Translations under genes and position numbers: made by a program | The notes under the pieces: generated by a model | The model's database searches: none | Seen by the model: only the letters and a program-made list of their open reading frames with translations | Told to the model about the DNA's origin: nothing | NCBI RefSeq assembly: GCF_033439725.1 | Contig: NW_026944383.1 | Coordinates: forward strand, 7,626,001-7,690,000 | Reading direction: 5' to 3' | Source of the DNA: Neurospora tetraspora | Taxonomy: Eukaryota > Ascomycota > Sordariomycetes > Sordariales > Sordariaceae | Length of the DNA stretch: 64,000 nucleotides | Shown: in pieces, positions 23,239 to 35,459 of the stretch | How the letters are laid out: each line of letters opens with the position of its first letter | Position numbering within the stretch: position 1 is the stretch's first letter

Positions 23239-24486
23239 TGCGATGAAGGGAAGAATGAAGAAGTTATATCACGATGGTGATGAAGTAAGATGATGAAGGA
23301 TGGTGAGGCTTCTTTGCGTTGGAGTTGCAATGATGCGTGGGGTGTTCTGATGTTTTTGATGGAGGAGGAAGGATTCCGGTTCAGGATCTGGGGCAGGAAG
23401 GGAATTCTTCTACCGTCCCCATGAGGGAACGTGCTTTCGACTGTCGCTGGCGACTGTCGACAGGTTTAGGTGGTTTGTTGACATGGTGATGGTGTTGAGG
23501 TTGATACAGCGAACGGATGTACAACACCTGATTGGTCGGTTCAAGGACCTGGAGTCCGAATAGGGGAGGTGAGGACTGAACAGCGCTGAACAGAAGCCTG
23601 GTGCTACGAACAACACTCCACGCCCGTCGTATTGTGTTTTCCATAAGCTTCCAAGCAGAAGTACCGAGGACTGTTTACTTCTATGATGTTGTGTGACTGT
23701 TTCCAGACAGAGAAGGTGAGCACTGAACAGCGCTGAACAGCAGCCTAGTGCTACGAAAAACACTTCACTCCGACGGTGACCGTCGAATCCTAAATCCATG
23801 ATGTTCTCTGTGATAGTATCGAGAGCGATTTGCTACAGCGTTGCTATGAGGGTTGACTGTCACGGAGCTTTCGGCTTTCCCATGTGCCAAGACATCAACA
23901 GACAGGGATGGAAAGAGGACGACTGCTGCATTGATATGGCCGAGGACACTCGGAGATAGCACCAGCACATTTTGTTCAGTTGTGAGAAAAGTAATGTGAG
24001 TTGGTATAAAGGCCACGGGAGATATGATATACGAAGCTTTGAGGTCAAGCCATGTATTAAACGCAGTAAGATATCACGGTTATGGCAGAACAGGTTGGAA
24101 GTTGCTGTGCAAATGAGGCTTCACTCCACGATCATCAGATCCACCACCGGTAGTTCAGTGAGATTTGTACACAAGGGGGAAGAAAAAGTAAGTACAAGAG
24201 CAGTGCATATGTAGTCAGTAAACAGAATAGGAGTCACTTGTGAAATTTTTCATCCATGTCAATCGGTACGTTCAGCGAAGCAGTGAGATTATCTGGCGAG
24301 CTGGTAAGTTTCATGTCACGTCACGAGTCTCTTGGATATGGGACAATGTTAGGTATCTTATCAACTTTCATTCATCTCCTCAGCCCAAATATCTTTTTAA
24401 CGTCCTCCATCCCTCCTTCATGAACCAGTTCGTTGCAAATCCTCACATTCTGAACCAGATCTTTATCCTCAAGTCCAGTAAGCTCA
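23239..24486. promoter_or_regulatory. P2 upstream region
   Basis: Contains the conserved 5' leader sequence (GGAGGAGGAAGGATTCCGG near 23363), then GACTGTCGCTG at 23439-23449 and a second GCGACTGTCGAC copy, as in P3-P6 promoters. Several CTGAACAGC sites lie at 23577-23740 and a TGTTTAC at about 23668. No gene seen. Confidence 0.55.
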
Positions 24487-26253
24487 TCATATGAATACTT
24501 TATAGTCCTCATCGTCCTCATTATCCTCCTTAAAAGCCTCCAGTCCCCAGACCCTCTCATGGCCTTGGTGATCCTCCACCTCCTCCACTTCGCCAATCTC
24601 CTCACATGCCTCCTCATCCTCCTCGTCGATGACATCGAGACCCCAGACCGTCGCCAAACCATTGCGATCGTCAACTTCCTTGATTTCCTTGACTTCGCAG
24701 ACCTCCTCATCAATCTCTTCGTCCTCCTCCTGAATGGTACCGAGTCCGCAAACGCTCAACGAACCCTTCTCCTCCTCAACCTCCCCGTTCCAGTGCAAAA
24801 CCGCTGCCGGATCAATACTGCGCCAGTAGTTAAACTCCTCCAGCTCCTCATCAAGAAGCAGCATGAAAGCCCCCTCATATTCCCAGTACCAGCGTTCGTC
24901 AGATCCCAGGACATAAGACTTGTTGCCATCAGGGTGCTCATACCATCCAAGCACCTCCCAATTCTCGCCCATGTCTTTCTCCTCCTTCCAGCAGAAAAAT
25001 TCGGCGAGCGGGTGTCTCGGCTCTTCCTCAGTGTCGGATTCGTCGTCAGAGTAGTAAGTGACCATCTCCACTCCGCGGGAAGTCGCAACGGCCTTGACTT
25101 TGGGCTCCCTCTCTTTCTTCCCATTGTTCTCATCATCGTCAAGCCTTTGCTGCGTAGTCGCATCCACAACCTCAGAATCCTACTCCTCAGTGTTGGTGGC
25201 GGGCTTCGCATCAGGGTCGTTCATCCAGGCCAAGAAATCCTCATGTTCGTCAGGCAGCATGCGGCTGATCTTGCGGCGGTCGTGGTAGATGTACCATTTG
25301 CTGTTGGTGAGGAGGACGTATTGCAGGCCGTACTTGGGGCGGTCGAGGGTGTGGATGGCTGCGAGGTCGTCTAGTTCGTCTTTGGTTGAGTCATTGTCGC
25401 TATGGTAGTCGTCATCGCTGGCATAGACGACGCTGGAGTAGTCGTCGGCGTCGCTGTCGCAGGCGAGATCGGATGGTGTGGGCGAGGGGGTGCCGCGTGA
25501 GAAAGGCGCATTCGGGAGAGTGGGGAAGGATTGGTAGTTGGTGGGACCGCGGGTTTCATCCTGAACTGGAGAGCCATTGTCGCGGGAAAAACCGCTTTCG
25601 TCGCAATGTTCAGGGGTCTTGATTTGACTGCGCTTGTCCTGTGTGTGGGCGATGTCCGATTGAGAGTACTCCGTGTCTTGGGTGTTGGCAGTGTTCTTGC
25701 TGAAGTTGCTGTTGACAGTGGAATTGGAGTTGTTCGAAGAAGTGGTGCTGAAGAAGGTTAGTATCGGATTATTCACATGCAATGCAGATGCAAATGGATG
25801 CGGATGACTTACTCGGTAGAAACCTTGCGACCGCGATGGCACTTGTCGGTCGAAGCGACGTCTGCATCCTTGGACGAAGCTTGAGCGTCGAGGACGGGGA
25901 AAGAGAAGTAGTCGGTCGGAGCGACACTGATGGAAGCGGAGGTAAGTTTGTCGTCATGCTCGTCGGTGTTGTCCATGCTCATGGTATCGTCGACGTCGGA
26001 AATGTTGATGTTTTCCTCGACATTGGCCTTGGGGATAGGTCCGACCTGCTCAGGGAAGTTAGCGATATGCGAGAGATTGAGATGCGCGATGTTATGGTAT
26101 AGTACTTACCTTGTTGGTAGGATCCTGTGCGGAAATCATGGCAATGGGAGCCTCGAAAGACCCGTTGATGATCGCCTTGATGATGGCGGAGTTGGGGAGG
26201 GGCAGGCGGTAAGCATGGACGGCAACGCCCGAGGACCAGAGAGAAGAAGACAT
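24487..26253 (-). CDS. P3: array member, class A, with in-frame TAG
   Basis: Exons 26253-26110, 26045-25813, 25747-24487. The N-terminus MSSSLWSSGVAVHAYRLPLP is nearly that of P4. Intron 1 is phase 0, intron 2 phase 2 (STE|TTSSN). Exon 2 is short and lacks the FERFL motif of other class A members. Domain I at about 259-300 is divergent (LDRPKYGLQYVLLTNSKWYI; the CG pair is lost). TAG 25180-25182 (GAG-TAG-GAT-TCT) follows residue 314; 230 further residues hold domain II (WYEHPDGNKSYVLGSDERWY, about 390-430) and three copies of a WGL..I.EEDEE acidic motif. Function unknown. Regulated probably through the conserved promoter at 26437-26470. Confidence 0.74.
25180..25182 (-). other. In-frame TAG, candidate A-to-I edited codon (P3)
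   Basis: Only a weak wobble stem (GGAG/UUCU) is visible around it. The frame continues into domain II. Confidence 0.5.
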
Positions 26254-27399
26254 GGTGATGTTCGTGACGGTTGAAAGGGAAGAGGATGAGTTAATGTTGC
26301 GACAATATGTCTTTGCAGTGTGCGAGATGCTTGTGGTTTGAGTTGCGAGTCGATATGTTGACGGTGCAGTTGGGTGTCCAGTTTTTAAGGATGTGGGAGG
26401 AAGAAGTTTTGGGACAGAGCTTGGAATGGGGGCGCAATATTATACCCTTGGACAGGTTGGCTGTCGCTGACACCCTGAAGCTATCCCCACTTGCGATCAT
26501 GGGCGAACTGTTTGGCTGTTCATGTCATGAATAGGCTATTCGGGCAGTGAGATGTCGTTGCGCGGGCAACGAGCGAGGTTATGGATGCCCGTAGATTCCT
26601 GGAGACGTAAACAGAACAGGCAAATCCATGTTCAGGTCTTGAACAGTGGTGCTGTTTGAGGATGACACCTAACTGTCCTGAACAGTCTTGTGAACAGTGG
26701 GACAGTGGTTGGAAGCTATTCAGATACAATGCCGGCACTGGGACACTCTATGTTCATGTGCTGTACGATGAACAAGATTTCGGACGTGCGCGATGTATTG
26801 ATAGGGCAATGTCACATCGTGTAGAAAAGGACGAATGGAAATATTCATAAGGAATTGGACAGTAATAACAGGTATGCAGATTTACATTGTCGCCGACGGA
26901 GGGGATAACTTTCTGACATGGGTATGGCAGTACTTGGCATGGTATGTGTTTACGTCTTACCTCGAGACGGTACAACAGGCCAACAATGATATACGAGGTT
27001 GATGATATGACAATTAGGAGGCCTCTTCAGTCAAAAGGTCATAGAGCACGATGAGGGGGCATTCTGGTCAGGACCTTCCCCGCCCATAGATTAGAGGGCG
27101 AGTGCTTGACTACGCAGAAGTACACACCTAGAGGCAGTCATTGCTGGACAGGTAGCAAAGCAAATCACAATGGAACAATTACAATATTAGCATATAACAA
27201 TCACTAATCAGTCACAGAGTAGCTCAGGTAGCAGTTTATAGCTTTCCATTTCTTAATTGCTCCTTCATATCATACCGCATCCCAATGATCATATGGCTTA
27301 ATCCATCTATGACTCCTGTCCTTCAATCCTGTCACCGGTGATTTCCTGACCAATTTCCTTGAATCATGACCCCGCCCCAGGCTTTGACACTCCTCTCAC
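26254..27399. other. P3-P4 spacer (P3 promoter side plus P4 3' flank)
   Basis: Besides the P3 promoter it holds a cluster of GAACAG sites (26600-26770). No gene seen; 26.85-27.4 kb is featureless. Confidence 0.5.
26437..26470 (-). promoter_or_regulatory. Conserved promoter of P3: CAGCGACAGCCAACCTG + TATA
   Basis: On the minus strand CAGCGACAGCCAACCTG stands about 6 bp upstream of GGGTATAATATTG. Nearly identical pairs precede P4, P5 and P6, followed by a conserved leader (near TCCCAAAACTTCTTCCTCC). Confidence 0.65.
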
Positions 27400-29256
27400 T
27401 CAAGACTCCTTCTCCTCCTCCTCAGTGATGGTGTCGAGTCCCCAACGGTTCGCGACCGGCTGCTCCTCAATTGCATCGATCAAAGCCGAGCCATCCTCCC
27501 TCCGGCGGTTGAGGAGATCCATCTCATATTCCATTAGACGGCGGAATTTCCCCTTGTACTCGAAGTACCATCTGTTATCGTTGGCCAGCGCGTACTTCCT
27601 GTCGGCGTAGTCTGGGTGGTTGAGTGACTTTAAAATACCCCAACCTCTGCCTAGCTCATATCGTTTCTTCCAGCGAAGAAGTTCGGCCCAGTCCTCCTCC
27701 TCTTCTTCTTCTTGAGCAATATCGTCGTCCTCTTTGGGATACTCCTCCAGGATCTCCAGACCGTTGGAGTTCTAGTCCGCGGGCTTGGGAGTCCATTTGG
27801 TGTTCAGATGCTTGGGACGATCGTTCTTGTCGACGTCTGGCTCGTTGTTGTCCGGCTCGTTGTTGTGCATGGCCGCAGTACCGACGGCGTTGGCCTCGCT
27901 GATCCATTGCACAAACTCCTCGTACTCGTGCACGACCATTATGCGCACGTTTTTCTTGTCTTCGAGGATATACCAGAACCCACAGTTTAGCCTGGCATAC
28001 TCGGTGGCGTATCCGGGTCGTTGAAGGATGGTCATGATCCAGAGGTCGTCAAAATCCTCTTGAGTGAATTTGGGGGCCGAATAGTCGTAGAGAGCGGCAA
28101 AAGGTGGTAGTGATTCTGTAGTAGGGATGCCGCTTTCGGGTTGGAGAGCCGACATGATATCCGCCGTGTCCTCGGGCGAGATCTCGCTGGGCTCGGTAAG
28201 CGCAATCTCCGGAATGGCGGGTGGTTGAGTACCGCACTCCGTTTCGGGGGCGACATCGGCGCTCAAGTCCGGGGAGGTGGGAACAGTCTCGGCAGACTTG
28301 TCGGTGTCGACAGTCTGGCAACTTTCTCTGGACACATCGGTGCTATTAAAAAGTTAGTTTCTCGTCTTGCAAAACAAGGGGAGCTGTGATGGACGGGATG
28401 ACTTACTCAGTGGATAAGTTTCTTTCGCGCTGGGAGATGATGTCATCCGGCTGCAGAGGGTCGGACGAAATGCATGCGTTGACGGCTCCTTCCGGCGCAT
28501 TGGCAATTGCGACACTAGCGCCGGTTGCAACTTTCTTGCTATCTTCCTCATCCGACTTCTCCTTCAGAACGAATTGTTTCTTCCCGACGATCTTGGTAGA
28601 AGAAATCGAAGGTTTGCGCGTGGCTGGGCGATGAATCCCCCACATCCGATCCTCGTCAAGGAAGCGCTCGAATTCGTTGTAGTTGACGCTTGAAGCAGAC
28701 GCGCTAAGAACCTCGGCAGGCTCGACGAGATTGTTGGGAGCGGGAGTATTATTGATCTCGACGATTTCTACGAGCGAAGCGACATGAGGGTAGGAGTGGG
28801 CTTCAGCGTTGGGAGCGCAGGTGTTGTTGATTTCGACGATGTCCATGATCGGAGCGACATGATGATATGAGTGGACCTCAGGATTGGAAGAGAAGATCGG
28901 AGAGTCGTCGTGGTCAGTGGTGACGGAAATGGTGGGTTCAGTCTCTTCAATGGTGGTGGCGGCAAGTGTGGTGTCAACACTGGTGGCCTCTTCGACGACA
29001 CGGGTCGGTTCAGCGTCTTTGATTGTCTCCTTCGCGACATCGAGCGAGAAGGTGGTTTTGATGTTGTGTGCCTCATCAATTACCTGGATATGGTTAGTGT
29101 CGACATTTTCATCGTTGGAAGAGGGCAGCTTACCTTAAGAATTGACGAGGTCCGCGCAAAGGCAGCATCCGCAATGTCCATCACGTCGGCGATGGTTGGG
29201 ATGGAGAGCCGGTACTTATGGGCACCGAAACCCGAGGACCAGAGAAAAGAAGACAT
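27400..29256 (-). CDS. P4: array member, class A, with in-frame TAG
   Basis: Exons 29256-29134, 29083-28407, 28342-27400. The N-terminus reads MSSFLWSSGFGAHKYRLSIP. Intron 1 phase 0; intron 2 phase 2 (STE|TDVSRE). Exon 2 has two tandem copies of a Y-x-H-V-A-x-x-[MV]-[DE]-I-V-E-I-N-N-T motif, then FERFLDEDRMWGIHRPATRK. Domain I at about 370-415 includes LNCGFWYILEDKKNVRIM and EYEEFVQW. TAG 27772-27774 (GAC-TAG-AAC-TCC) follows residue 456; 123 residues follow, with an acidic run, LLRWKKRYELGRGWG, domain II (KYALANDNRWYFEYKGKFRR) and WGLDTITEEEE. The post-TAG part is closely similar to P5, so it is under constraint or recently duplicated. Function unknown. Confidence 0.76.
27772..27774 (-). other. 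In-frame TAG, candidate A-to-I edited codon (P4)
   Basis: Context PKPAD-TAG-NSNGL; P5 has PRPKE-TAG-ESNGL at the same place. Only a 3-bp stem (GGA/UCC) encloses it. Confidence 0.55.
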
Positions 29257-30328
29257 CGTTTTGTTGATGATGATGGTAAAGATAATGGAAGAAGGATGAG
29301 ATATTCGTAATGAGAGTGGTCAAGGGCGCTGTTGAGAGTCCTGATTGTGGATGCGGGAGGAGGAACTTCTGGGAGAGATTTGGGAATGAAGGCCGCCATA
29401 TTATACCTTCTATCAGGTTGGCTGTCGCTGCGACCATAAAGCCATTTGCGACTCTCAACCTTAGTGAATTCTGTTTGTTTGTTCACATCTCAATGGTGTT
29501 GATGCTCGTTACTCGGTCAACTGTCGACGAACAGCAAAGGTGGGCCTCGAGCAGTGATGCTGTTCATAAATGATACTTAATTTCCTGAACAGTTTTCTGA
29601 ACAGTGGAACATGGGGTTGAGGCTCTTTAGATATCATGACGGCACTAGGATGCTGTTCAAGGAGGACTGTAGTCGTATGTGGCCAACATACTGGCAGGGC
29701 AATGTCATATCACCTAGCCTGTGGCATCAAATACAGTGGATGAGAAATTCGTATATAGAATTCAATGGAAACAAAGAACATCCCAATATTTGCATTGTCG
29801 CTGACGGGCGCATCAGGTTTATGTCTCCATCCTGTGTGAATACAAGCTACCTCGGCGAGGTTGAACGATACAAAAACGACATATTATATTCAAGACAAGT
29901 CCAATGGTAGATCGGAGTTGTTGGTAGGCTACGAAGAGAAAGTAGACATCATCTCCTAGGCTGGTGCCATTAATAGGTCACGTAGGCGGAAGGAGAAGGA
30001 ACAATTTATGGTCACCGAGCGAACCGGAGAAATTGGTATACATAGCAATATAGAGGTAGTCATAGGTGCAGCAACATCACAATAGTGTAGCAAATTTGGG
30101 CAGTCAGAACTCGTATCAGATAAGAACTCGAGGAAGCTTTCCATACGTGAGTTCAACCATAAAGATCCTCGATGTATATATTCCCGCTCCTAAGTCCAAC
30201 TACTCCGAAGCTAACCCGTTCGTAACCACCATGCCCTTATTTGGCTACTGCTAAGCCCTGCCACTAATAATCCTGCGTCTGCTTCCTTCGAGCTATGTGT
30301 CCTCCTTATGATCTACTGCTCCTCGAGC
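29257..30328. other. P4-P5 spacer
   Basis: P4 promoter plus a few GAACAG sites (29530-29600). No gene in 29.6-30.33 kb. Confidence 0.5.
29398..29430 (-). promoter_or_regulatory. Conserved promoter of P4
   Basis: Minus strand: CAGCGACAGCCAACCTG, then GGTATAATATGG about 7 bp downstream, then leader CCCAGAAGTTCCTCCTCCC. Same arrangement as P3, P5 and P6. Confidence 0.65.
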
Positions 30329-32150
30329 TCAACACTCATCCTCGTCATCCTCCTCACAAATATCCGGGAGCCCCCACTTACTAACTCGAACTGGCTTCTC
30401 AACTTCCTCAATCGCTTCGCCCAGAGTCGAGCCCTCCTCCTCCCTCCGGCGGTTGAGTAAATCAAGCTCGTCTTCCATGAGCTGGCGGTACTTCCCCTTG
30501 TACTCGAAGTACCATTTGTCATCGTTCCCCAAAGCGTACTTCCTATCGGTGAAGTCTGGGTGGTTGAATGACTTGACGACGCCCCAACCTCTGCCTAGTT
30601 CATAACGCTTCTTCCAGCGAAGAAGTTCTGCCCAGTCCTCCTCTTCTTCTTCTTCAGCGACATCGTCCAGGCCGTTGGATTCCTACTCCTTGGGCCTGGG
30701 AGTCCAGATTGGGCTGAGTAGCGAGTGGTCCAAGGTGGGCTGATCGCTGTTGTTCTTGTTGAAGTTGGAGGGGGTGAGGTTGACCGCGTCGATCCAGTTC
30801 AAGAAGATCTCGTACTCATCTTCCACCATCTGCCGGACATTGTCGTCATCCTCAAGCCAGTACCAGTAGCCACAAGTGAGCATGGCATACTGATTGCCGC
30901 TGATTGGGTCGGTAAGTATTGTAACGAAGTCCAGATCTTTCAGATCCTCCCCGGTCAAGTTCTGGCTGGCGTAGTCGTAGGTATGGTTATAGGCTGGGAG
31001 AGAGGCCCTGGTTGGAATGCGGGAGTTGGGCTCGGCTGCGAGGGAGGAACGAATATGGTCCGCGTCTTCGTCGGCAATCTCGGTGGGAGGAGTTAGTATA
31101 ATTTCCGGGATGGCGGGAAGAGCCGACCTCTCGTCCGATTCGGTATCGACGTTGTCGGGCGACGTGTCAGCTGTATCCGGTGCATCGGGCGCAGTGTCGG
31201 CGATCTCTGTGCTGACTATCTGTGTGGTGGCGCTTGATGAATTAGTTCTATGAGAAGTGGAAGTTAGTAAACGCTCAATTGGAAAAGTGTAAGTGAGAGG
31301 AAGAGCTTACTCGGTAGAAACTTTTCTGGTACGCTGAACCGTGCTGTCGTCCGACTGCGTGACATGGGATGGAACGTGCTTGCCATCTGCACCTCCTCTC
31401 ACGTGGGTGGGGCGGGCCGCATTTGCATATTGACCAACAACTGCCTTCTTCCCAAACATGCGCTTTGCCGGGCGCGGAATCCACATCATTCGATCATCGT
31501 CAAGAAAGCGCTCAAAATCGTTGTAGTGACTGCTGGAAGCGGAAGCAGCCGAGTCGTCAAGGTCGTCAACGGTGGAAAGGTTGACCTCCAGGATATCCAT
31601 GACGGGCAGGGCATAAGTATAGACGTGAGCTTCGATCTCGGGGTTGATGGAATCCAGGTCTTGGAGGATCATCGGGGCGCTGTCGACAATGTCGATGTTT
31701 GAGGCTTCTTCGCGGGTGTCATTGCCAGGGAGGGGACTGTCGATGTCCTTGGTGAACTTGGTGATAGTGGCGCCAGTGACTGAAATGATGATGGCCGGAT
31801 TGATGAAGAGGTTCGTGGTGGCTTCTTCGGCTGCCTCGCAGGCGCAGGTCGCTTCGGAACCCCTGGTGGTCTGGTCGGCGACATCGCCGGGCAGGGTGGT
31901 GTCAATGCTTTGCATCGCCTCTGGGATCTGGATAATGTTAGTATCAGTCGGCATGCTGGATTGAGGGAGAGAAGATATTTACCTTGTCCGTGGTAGTGAC
32001 GCGCTTAGAATGATTGTTCATCAGCGCGAGCGCCGCGAAGGAAGCATCGCCGAGGAGGATAATGTCGGCGATGGTCGGCAAGGAAAGTCGGTAGGCGTGG
32101 GAGCCCAAGTGCCATAGAAAGGAGGCGGCGATGTTGATGATTGGGTTCAT
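30329..32150 (-). CDS. P5: array member, class A, with in-frame TAG
   Basis: Exons 32150-31983, 31927-31311, 31247-30329. The N-terminus is longer than in P3/P4 but contains the same SFLW..G.HAYRLSLPTIA motif. Intron 1 phase 0; intron 2 phase 2 (STE|TNSSS). Exon 2 has a hydrophobic patch (FINPAIIISVTGATI), YTYALPVMDILEV and FERFLDDDRMMWIPRPAKR. Domain I at about 370-412 is the best example: YAMLTCGYWYWLEDDDNVRQ then EYEIFLNW. TAG 30683-30685 (GAG-TAG-GAA-TCC) follows residue 449; 117 residues follow with domain II (YALGNDDKWYFEYKGKYRQL) and a WGLPDICEEDDEDEC end. Function unknown. Confidence 0.77.
30683..30685 (-). other. In-frame TAG, candidate A-to-I edited codon (P5)
   Basis: Flanked by GGA..UCC (3-bp stem). 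Upstream TPRPKE and downstream ESNGL match P4, so the homologous codon is TAG in both genes. Confidence 0.55.
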
Positions 32151-33266
32151 TGCGGGAATGAGAGAGTAGATGTTGTTAAGTTGGTGACTTTTAAGTTTGA
32201 GAGTGCCTGTCAGTATGGTTGACGGTACAATTGGGTATCCAGTTTTGGAATGCAGAAGGAAGAGATTCTGGAACGGGATCTCGAAACGAGGCGCTCATAT
32301 TATACCCCTCTAGCAGGTTGACTGTCGCTGTCTGGACCTTGGTGAATTGTGGTCGTTTAATTGTGTTCATGCCCGTTGCTCGGTTAACCGTCAACGATGA
32401 ACGATGCTCATGGAATCACCAAGGCGAAAACAGCACCGGTGGGCCCTGAACAGTGGTGCTGTCCTCGGACAGTGTCCAGCTGTCGTGAGCAGTATTCTAG
32501 GTCCAGGTATCTCAGGCTGTCCATACGCTTCTGCGTTAAGACTTGTACTACAAAACTGGTCCTGAGTAGGGCCCGCGGGATTGCTAGGTGAGCGTCACGG
32601 CGTAAGGGGAAGCCTCAGGTATTGGCGCTTGTAGAGGGAGACGGGCATAAGAGCAGACTGGGGCTTGTGGTTACGAATCCCAATAATATTGTGTGTTGGG
32701 TATTAGTAGTCCTTCAAATGATGAACCAACCGTAGGTACATAGGGATCACAAGCTGAGGGAGGACAAATCGGGTTGTAAGACTATGAGGGCTGCAAGTCA
32801 GAAGACACTCCTTGATAAAACGACAACAAATATATCTACAAAATGAAAAAAGGGAGAAGGTGACAAATCTACATCGCTAAATATCTTTACGGAAGTTTTA
32901 TTATGAGTTACCACATAATGTTATCGCAGTAGGCGAGCGTCAAGTTCAAGTTTGAGATGCTCCCTGCGAAAACTTCAGGTCACCAGGCCCCACTGCCAGA
33001 ACAAGTCTCATTAGTGGAGAGTAAAGAGTACGGAAAGCAAGTATAAAAAGAAAGCTCATCCATATCAGTCATTTGGAGCAATGTAGTAGTCACTTTGAAG
33101 TCAAATTATAGCAGTGTCAGCAGTCAAATTGATATGTAGACCGTTCTACGAAAAAACTGACCGCAAATAGTGACCATGCCTAATTCCATCCTCTGCCACC
33201 TGCCTCCTTTCGATCGTGCTCCACCCTGCAAAAATCCTCGACTTGGCTTTTTGCCAATCCCTTCTC
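32151..33266. other. P5-P6 spacer
   Basis: P5 promoter and GAACAG sites near 32440-32500. 32.6-33.2 kb holds no gene that I can support. Confidence 0.5.
32297..32330 (-). promoter_or_regulatory. Conserved promoter of P5
   Basis: Minus strand: CAGCGACAGTCAACCTG followed about 7 bp later by GGTATAATATGAG, then a leader similar to those of P3 and P4. Confidence 0.65.
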
Positions 33267-35459
33267 TCACCACCACAGATCTGCATAGTCCTCTTGGTCC
33301 TCTCCGCCCTCCTCCTCGATGGTGTAAAGACCCCACTTGTTCCATTTCTTGGGGATGTACTCCTCCGCTGCCTCCGCTGCCATCTCGGCCTCCTCTTCAT
33401 CCTCCTCAAAGATGGCATCCAAGTCCGGGGCCTTCCACTTGGGCTCCTTTCCCTCAGGTCTCTTCAACTGCTTGATGGGCCCATAGAGGGCAGTCTTGTC
33501 CCCATCCCTCCATCGATTGAATTGGTCCAGTTCGTCTTCGTCAAGGAGACAGAACATCGCGCCAATTAGCCAGTAGACGGCATCGTCATTGCCAATGGCG
33601 TATTGTTTGTCGCCGTCTGGGTGATCGATCAGGCCGACGATGTTGAAGCTGGTGCCGATACACTCGGCCTCCTGCGACTGCTCGAGCTCGGAAAGGTCAT
33701 GCGCGTTGTTGAGGTGGTTGGCGTCTGTGAATTTGTCGTCGTACGAGAAGAGCTCGATTCCCTTGATTTCCTGGCCGAGCTTGTCCTCCTCTTGCTCCAG
33801 TCTCTCATCCTCTTCAGCTTGCTTCTCTTGGAGCCAGAAGACGAACTCCTCGTACTCGTCTTCGCTCATGAGTCTGGCGGTCGTAGTGTCCTCGTTCAGG
33901 TAGTGCCAGTGGCCATTGGTGAGAAGGACATACTTGACTCCGCATGCAGGACGATCCTGAAGATCCAAAACTTGGGACTCCTAGTCCACAATGGCAATGG
34001 TCTTCTCGGCCCGGCTGTCACAGTCATCGGGCTGGTCGACAAAGCTGGTCTCGTTATCTTCTTCGGCGAGGCGTTCGTTTCCCTCCTCATCCGTAACGAG
34101 GACGACAGGAAGTGGAAGCTTGATCTCCTCCTCTTTGGTCTTAAAGCTGTCAAACCACGCCAACAGGTCCTCATACTCCGATTGGCTCATCATCAGAGGG
34201 TTTTCTTCTTCGTCCAAGCGGTAACAGAAACCGCATGTTAGCTGGGTATAGCTGATCCCAGTGTCCGGGCGCTCGATGATAATGATGGTGTCTAGATTGG
34301 CCATCTCCTCGACCGACAAGTGGGAGAAGTCGTACCACTTAGATCGGGTATTGTCGCGAGAAGTGGTATTGGCGGCAGCGGTGGCAGTGAGCGCATTTTC
34401 CTCGTGGTTCTCATCCTCCTCAGAGGCCTTGGCGCCAGAAGGGGTGAGCTGGTCGATGAAGTCAATATTTGGGACGGAGTAGAGCGTATCTTGGGTGTCG
34501 GGGGTAGTGGCCGACAAGTCGCTGTTGGCAGTTTGCTGGCTCTCGGTAGAGAAGTTGGTCCTGTGATGAATTAGTATTTCGCTACTGTAGAAGAGGGATT
34601 GCTTTGGGGTCACTAACGCAGTAGAATCTTTGCGAGTATGATTGAGAATGGCTTCTTCAGCCTTGGGAGCAGCGTCACTTGAGACTGTGCTCTCTTGCTC
34701 GTTGACAAGTGCAGCCGTGTTGTTGTTACTCTGGATAGGCGAAGCGATCACCGTCGCTTGCTTGGAGGGAGCCTCGACAACCTCGATGATGTCCACAGCC
34801 GGGAAGGAGTGGTAGTAAGAGCGGGTTGTCGCTTGCTTGGAAGGAACTTCCACGACTTCGATGATGTTGACAGCCGGGAAGGAATGGCGGTACGAGCGGA
34901 CTCCATTCGATGAGTTAATAGCTGGCTTCTCGTCGTTGACGATGGGAGTAGCATGAGTCGAGGTAACAATCTCAGGAGCGTTGTTGAGCTCAGCGGGGCA
35001 AGCTTTCTTGGTGTCAGTGCCGATCTCCGTGCTGTCGGCGCCTTGGATGACGGTGTTGTCGTCGGCAATTTCGACGTCCTTGGTGAGGTCGACATCCTTG
35101 GGGGCGACGATGAGCTCAGTGGTGTGAGAAGCCTTGTCGTTGTTGATGCTTGTGGTGATGGTATGGTCCATAGGAGTGGCAGACTCGATGCGCCGGGATT
35201 GTTTAGCGCCCTGAGCAGACTGGGTAAGGTTATTAGCATTGACGTCGTCAGTAGAGGTAGCGAGGCTTTCCTGACATACCTTGTCATCAATGCGATGATG
35301 CTTATGATCGTGGCCGGCCTGCGAGGGCGCGACCGTGTTGAGTAGCATCTTGACCGACAGCGCGGCGAGCGAAGCGATGGCGATAGCCTTGACAACGTTG
35401 CTGCTCGGGAAGGTGAGAGAGAGAGGGGCAAAGCCCAAAGAGAAGAGAGGGAAAGACAT
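33267..35459 (-). CDS. P6: array member, class A, two copies of domain I, in-frame TAG
   Basis: Exons 35459-35280, 35219-34618, 34560-33267. The first intron (60 nt, GTATGT..CCCAG) keeps frame if retained, but its phase-0 position matches P3-P5. Intron 2 uses donor GTTAGT. The N-terminus has a probable membrane segment (about 23-42, VVKAIAIASLAALSVKMLL). Two tandem copies of YRHSFPAVNIIEVVE / YYHSFPAVDIIEVVE follow. Domain I (about 368-410, QLTCGFCYRLDEEE) precedes TAG 33981-33983 (GAC-TAG-GAG-TCC, after residue 453). After the TAG a second domain I starts at once (KYVLLTNGHWHYLNED .. EYEEFVFW), then domain II (HPDGDKQYAIGNDDAVYWL .. ELDQFNRWRDGD) and a tail ending YADLWW. Function unknown. 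Confidence 0.77.
33981..33983 (-). other. In-frame TAG, candidate A-to-I edited codon (P6)
   Basis: The RNA reads GGACU-AGG-AGUCC: a perfect 5-bp stem with the A of UAG as first loop base. The following residues ESQVLDLQDRP align with P17 ERPRVLHILERP, where the preceding codon is TGG. Confidence 0.7.

Noticed and set aside
23400-24200. CRISPR-like or phage-like repeats suggested by short recurring GAACAG words
   Set aside because: Intron-rich eukaryotic DNA; words are scattered without regular spacers.
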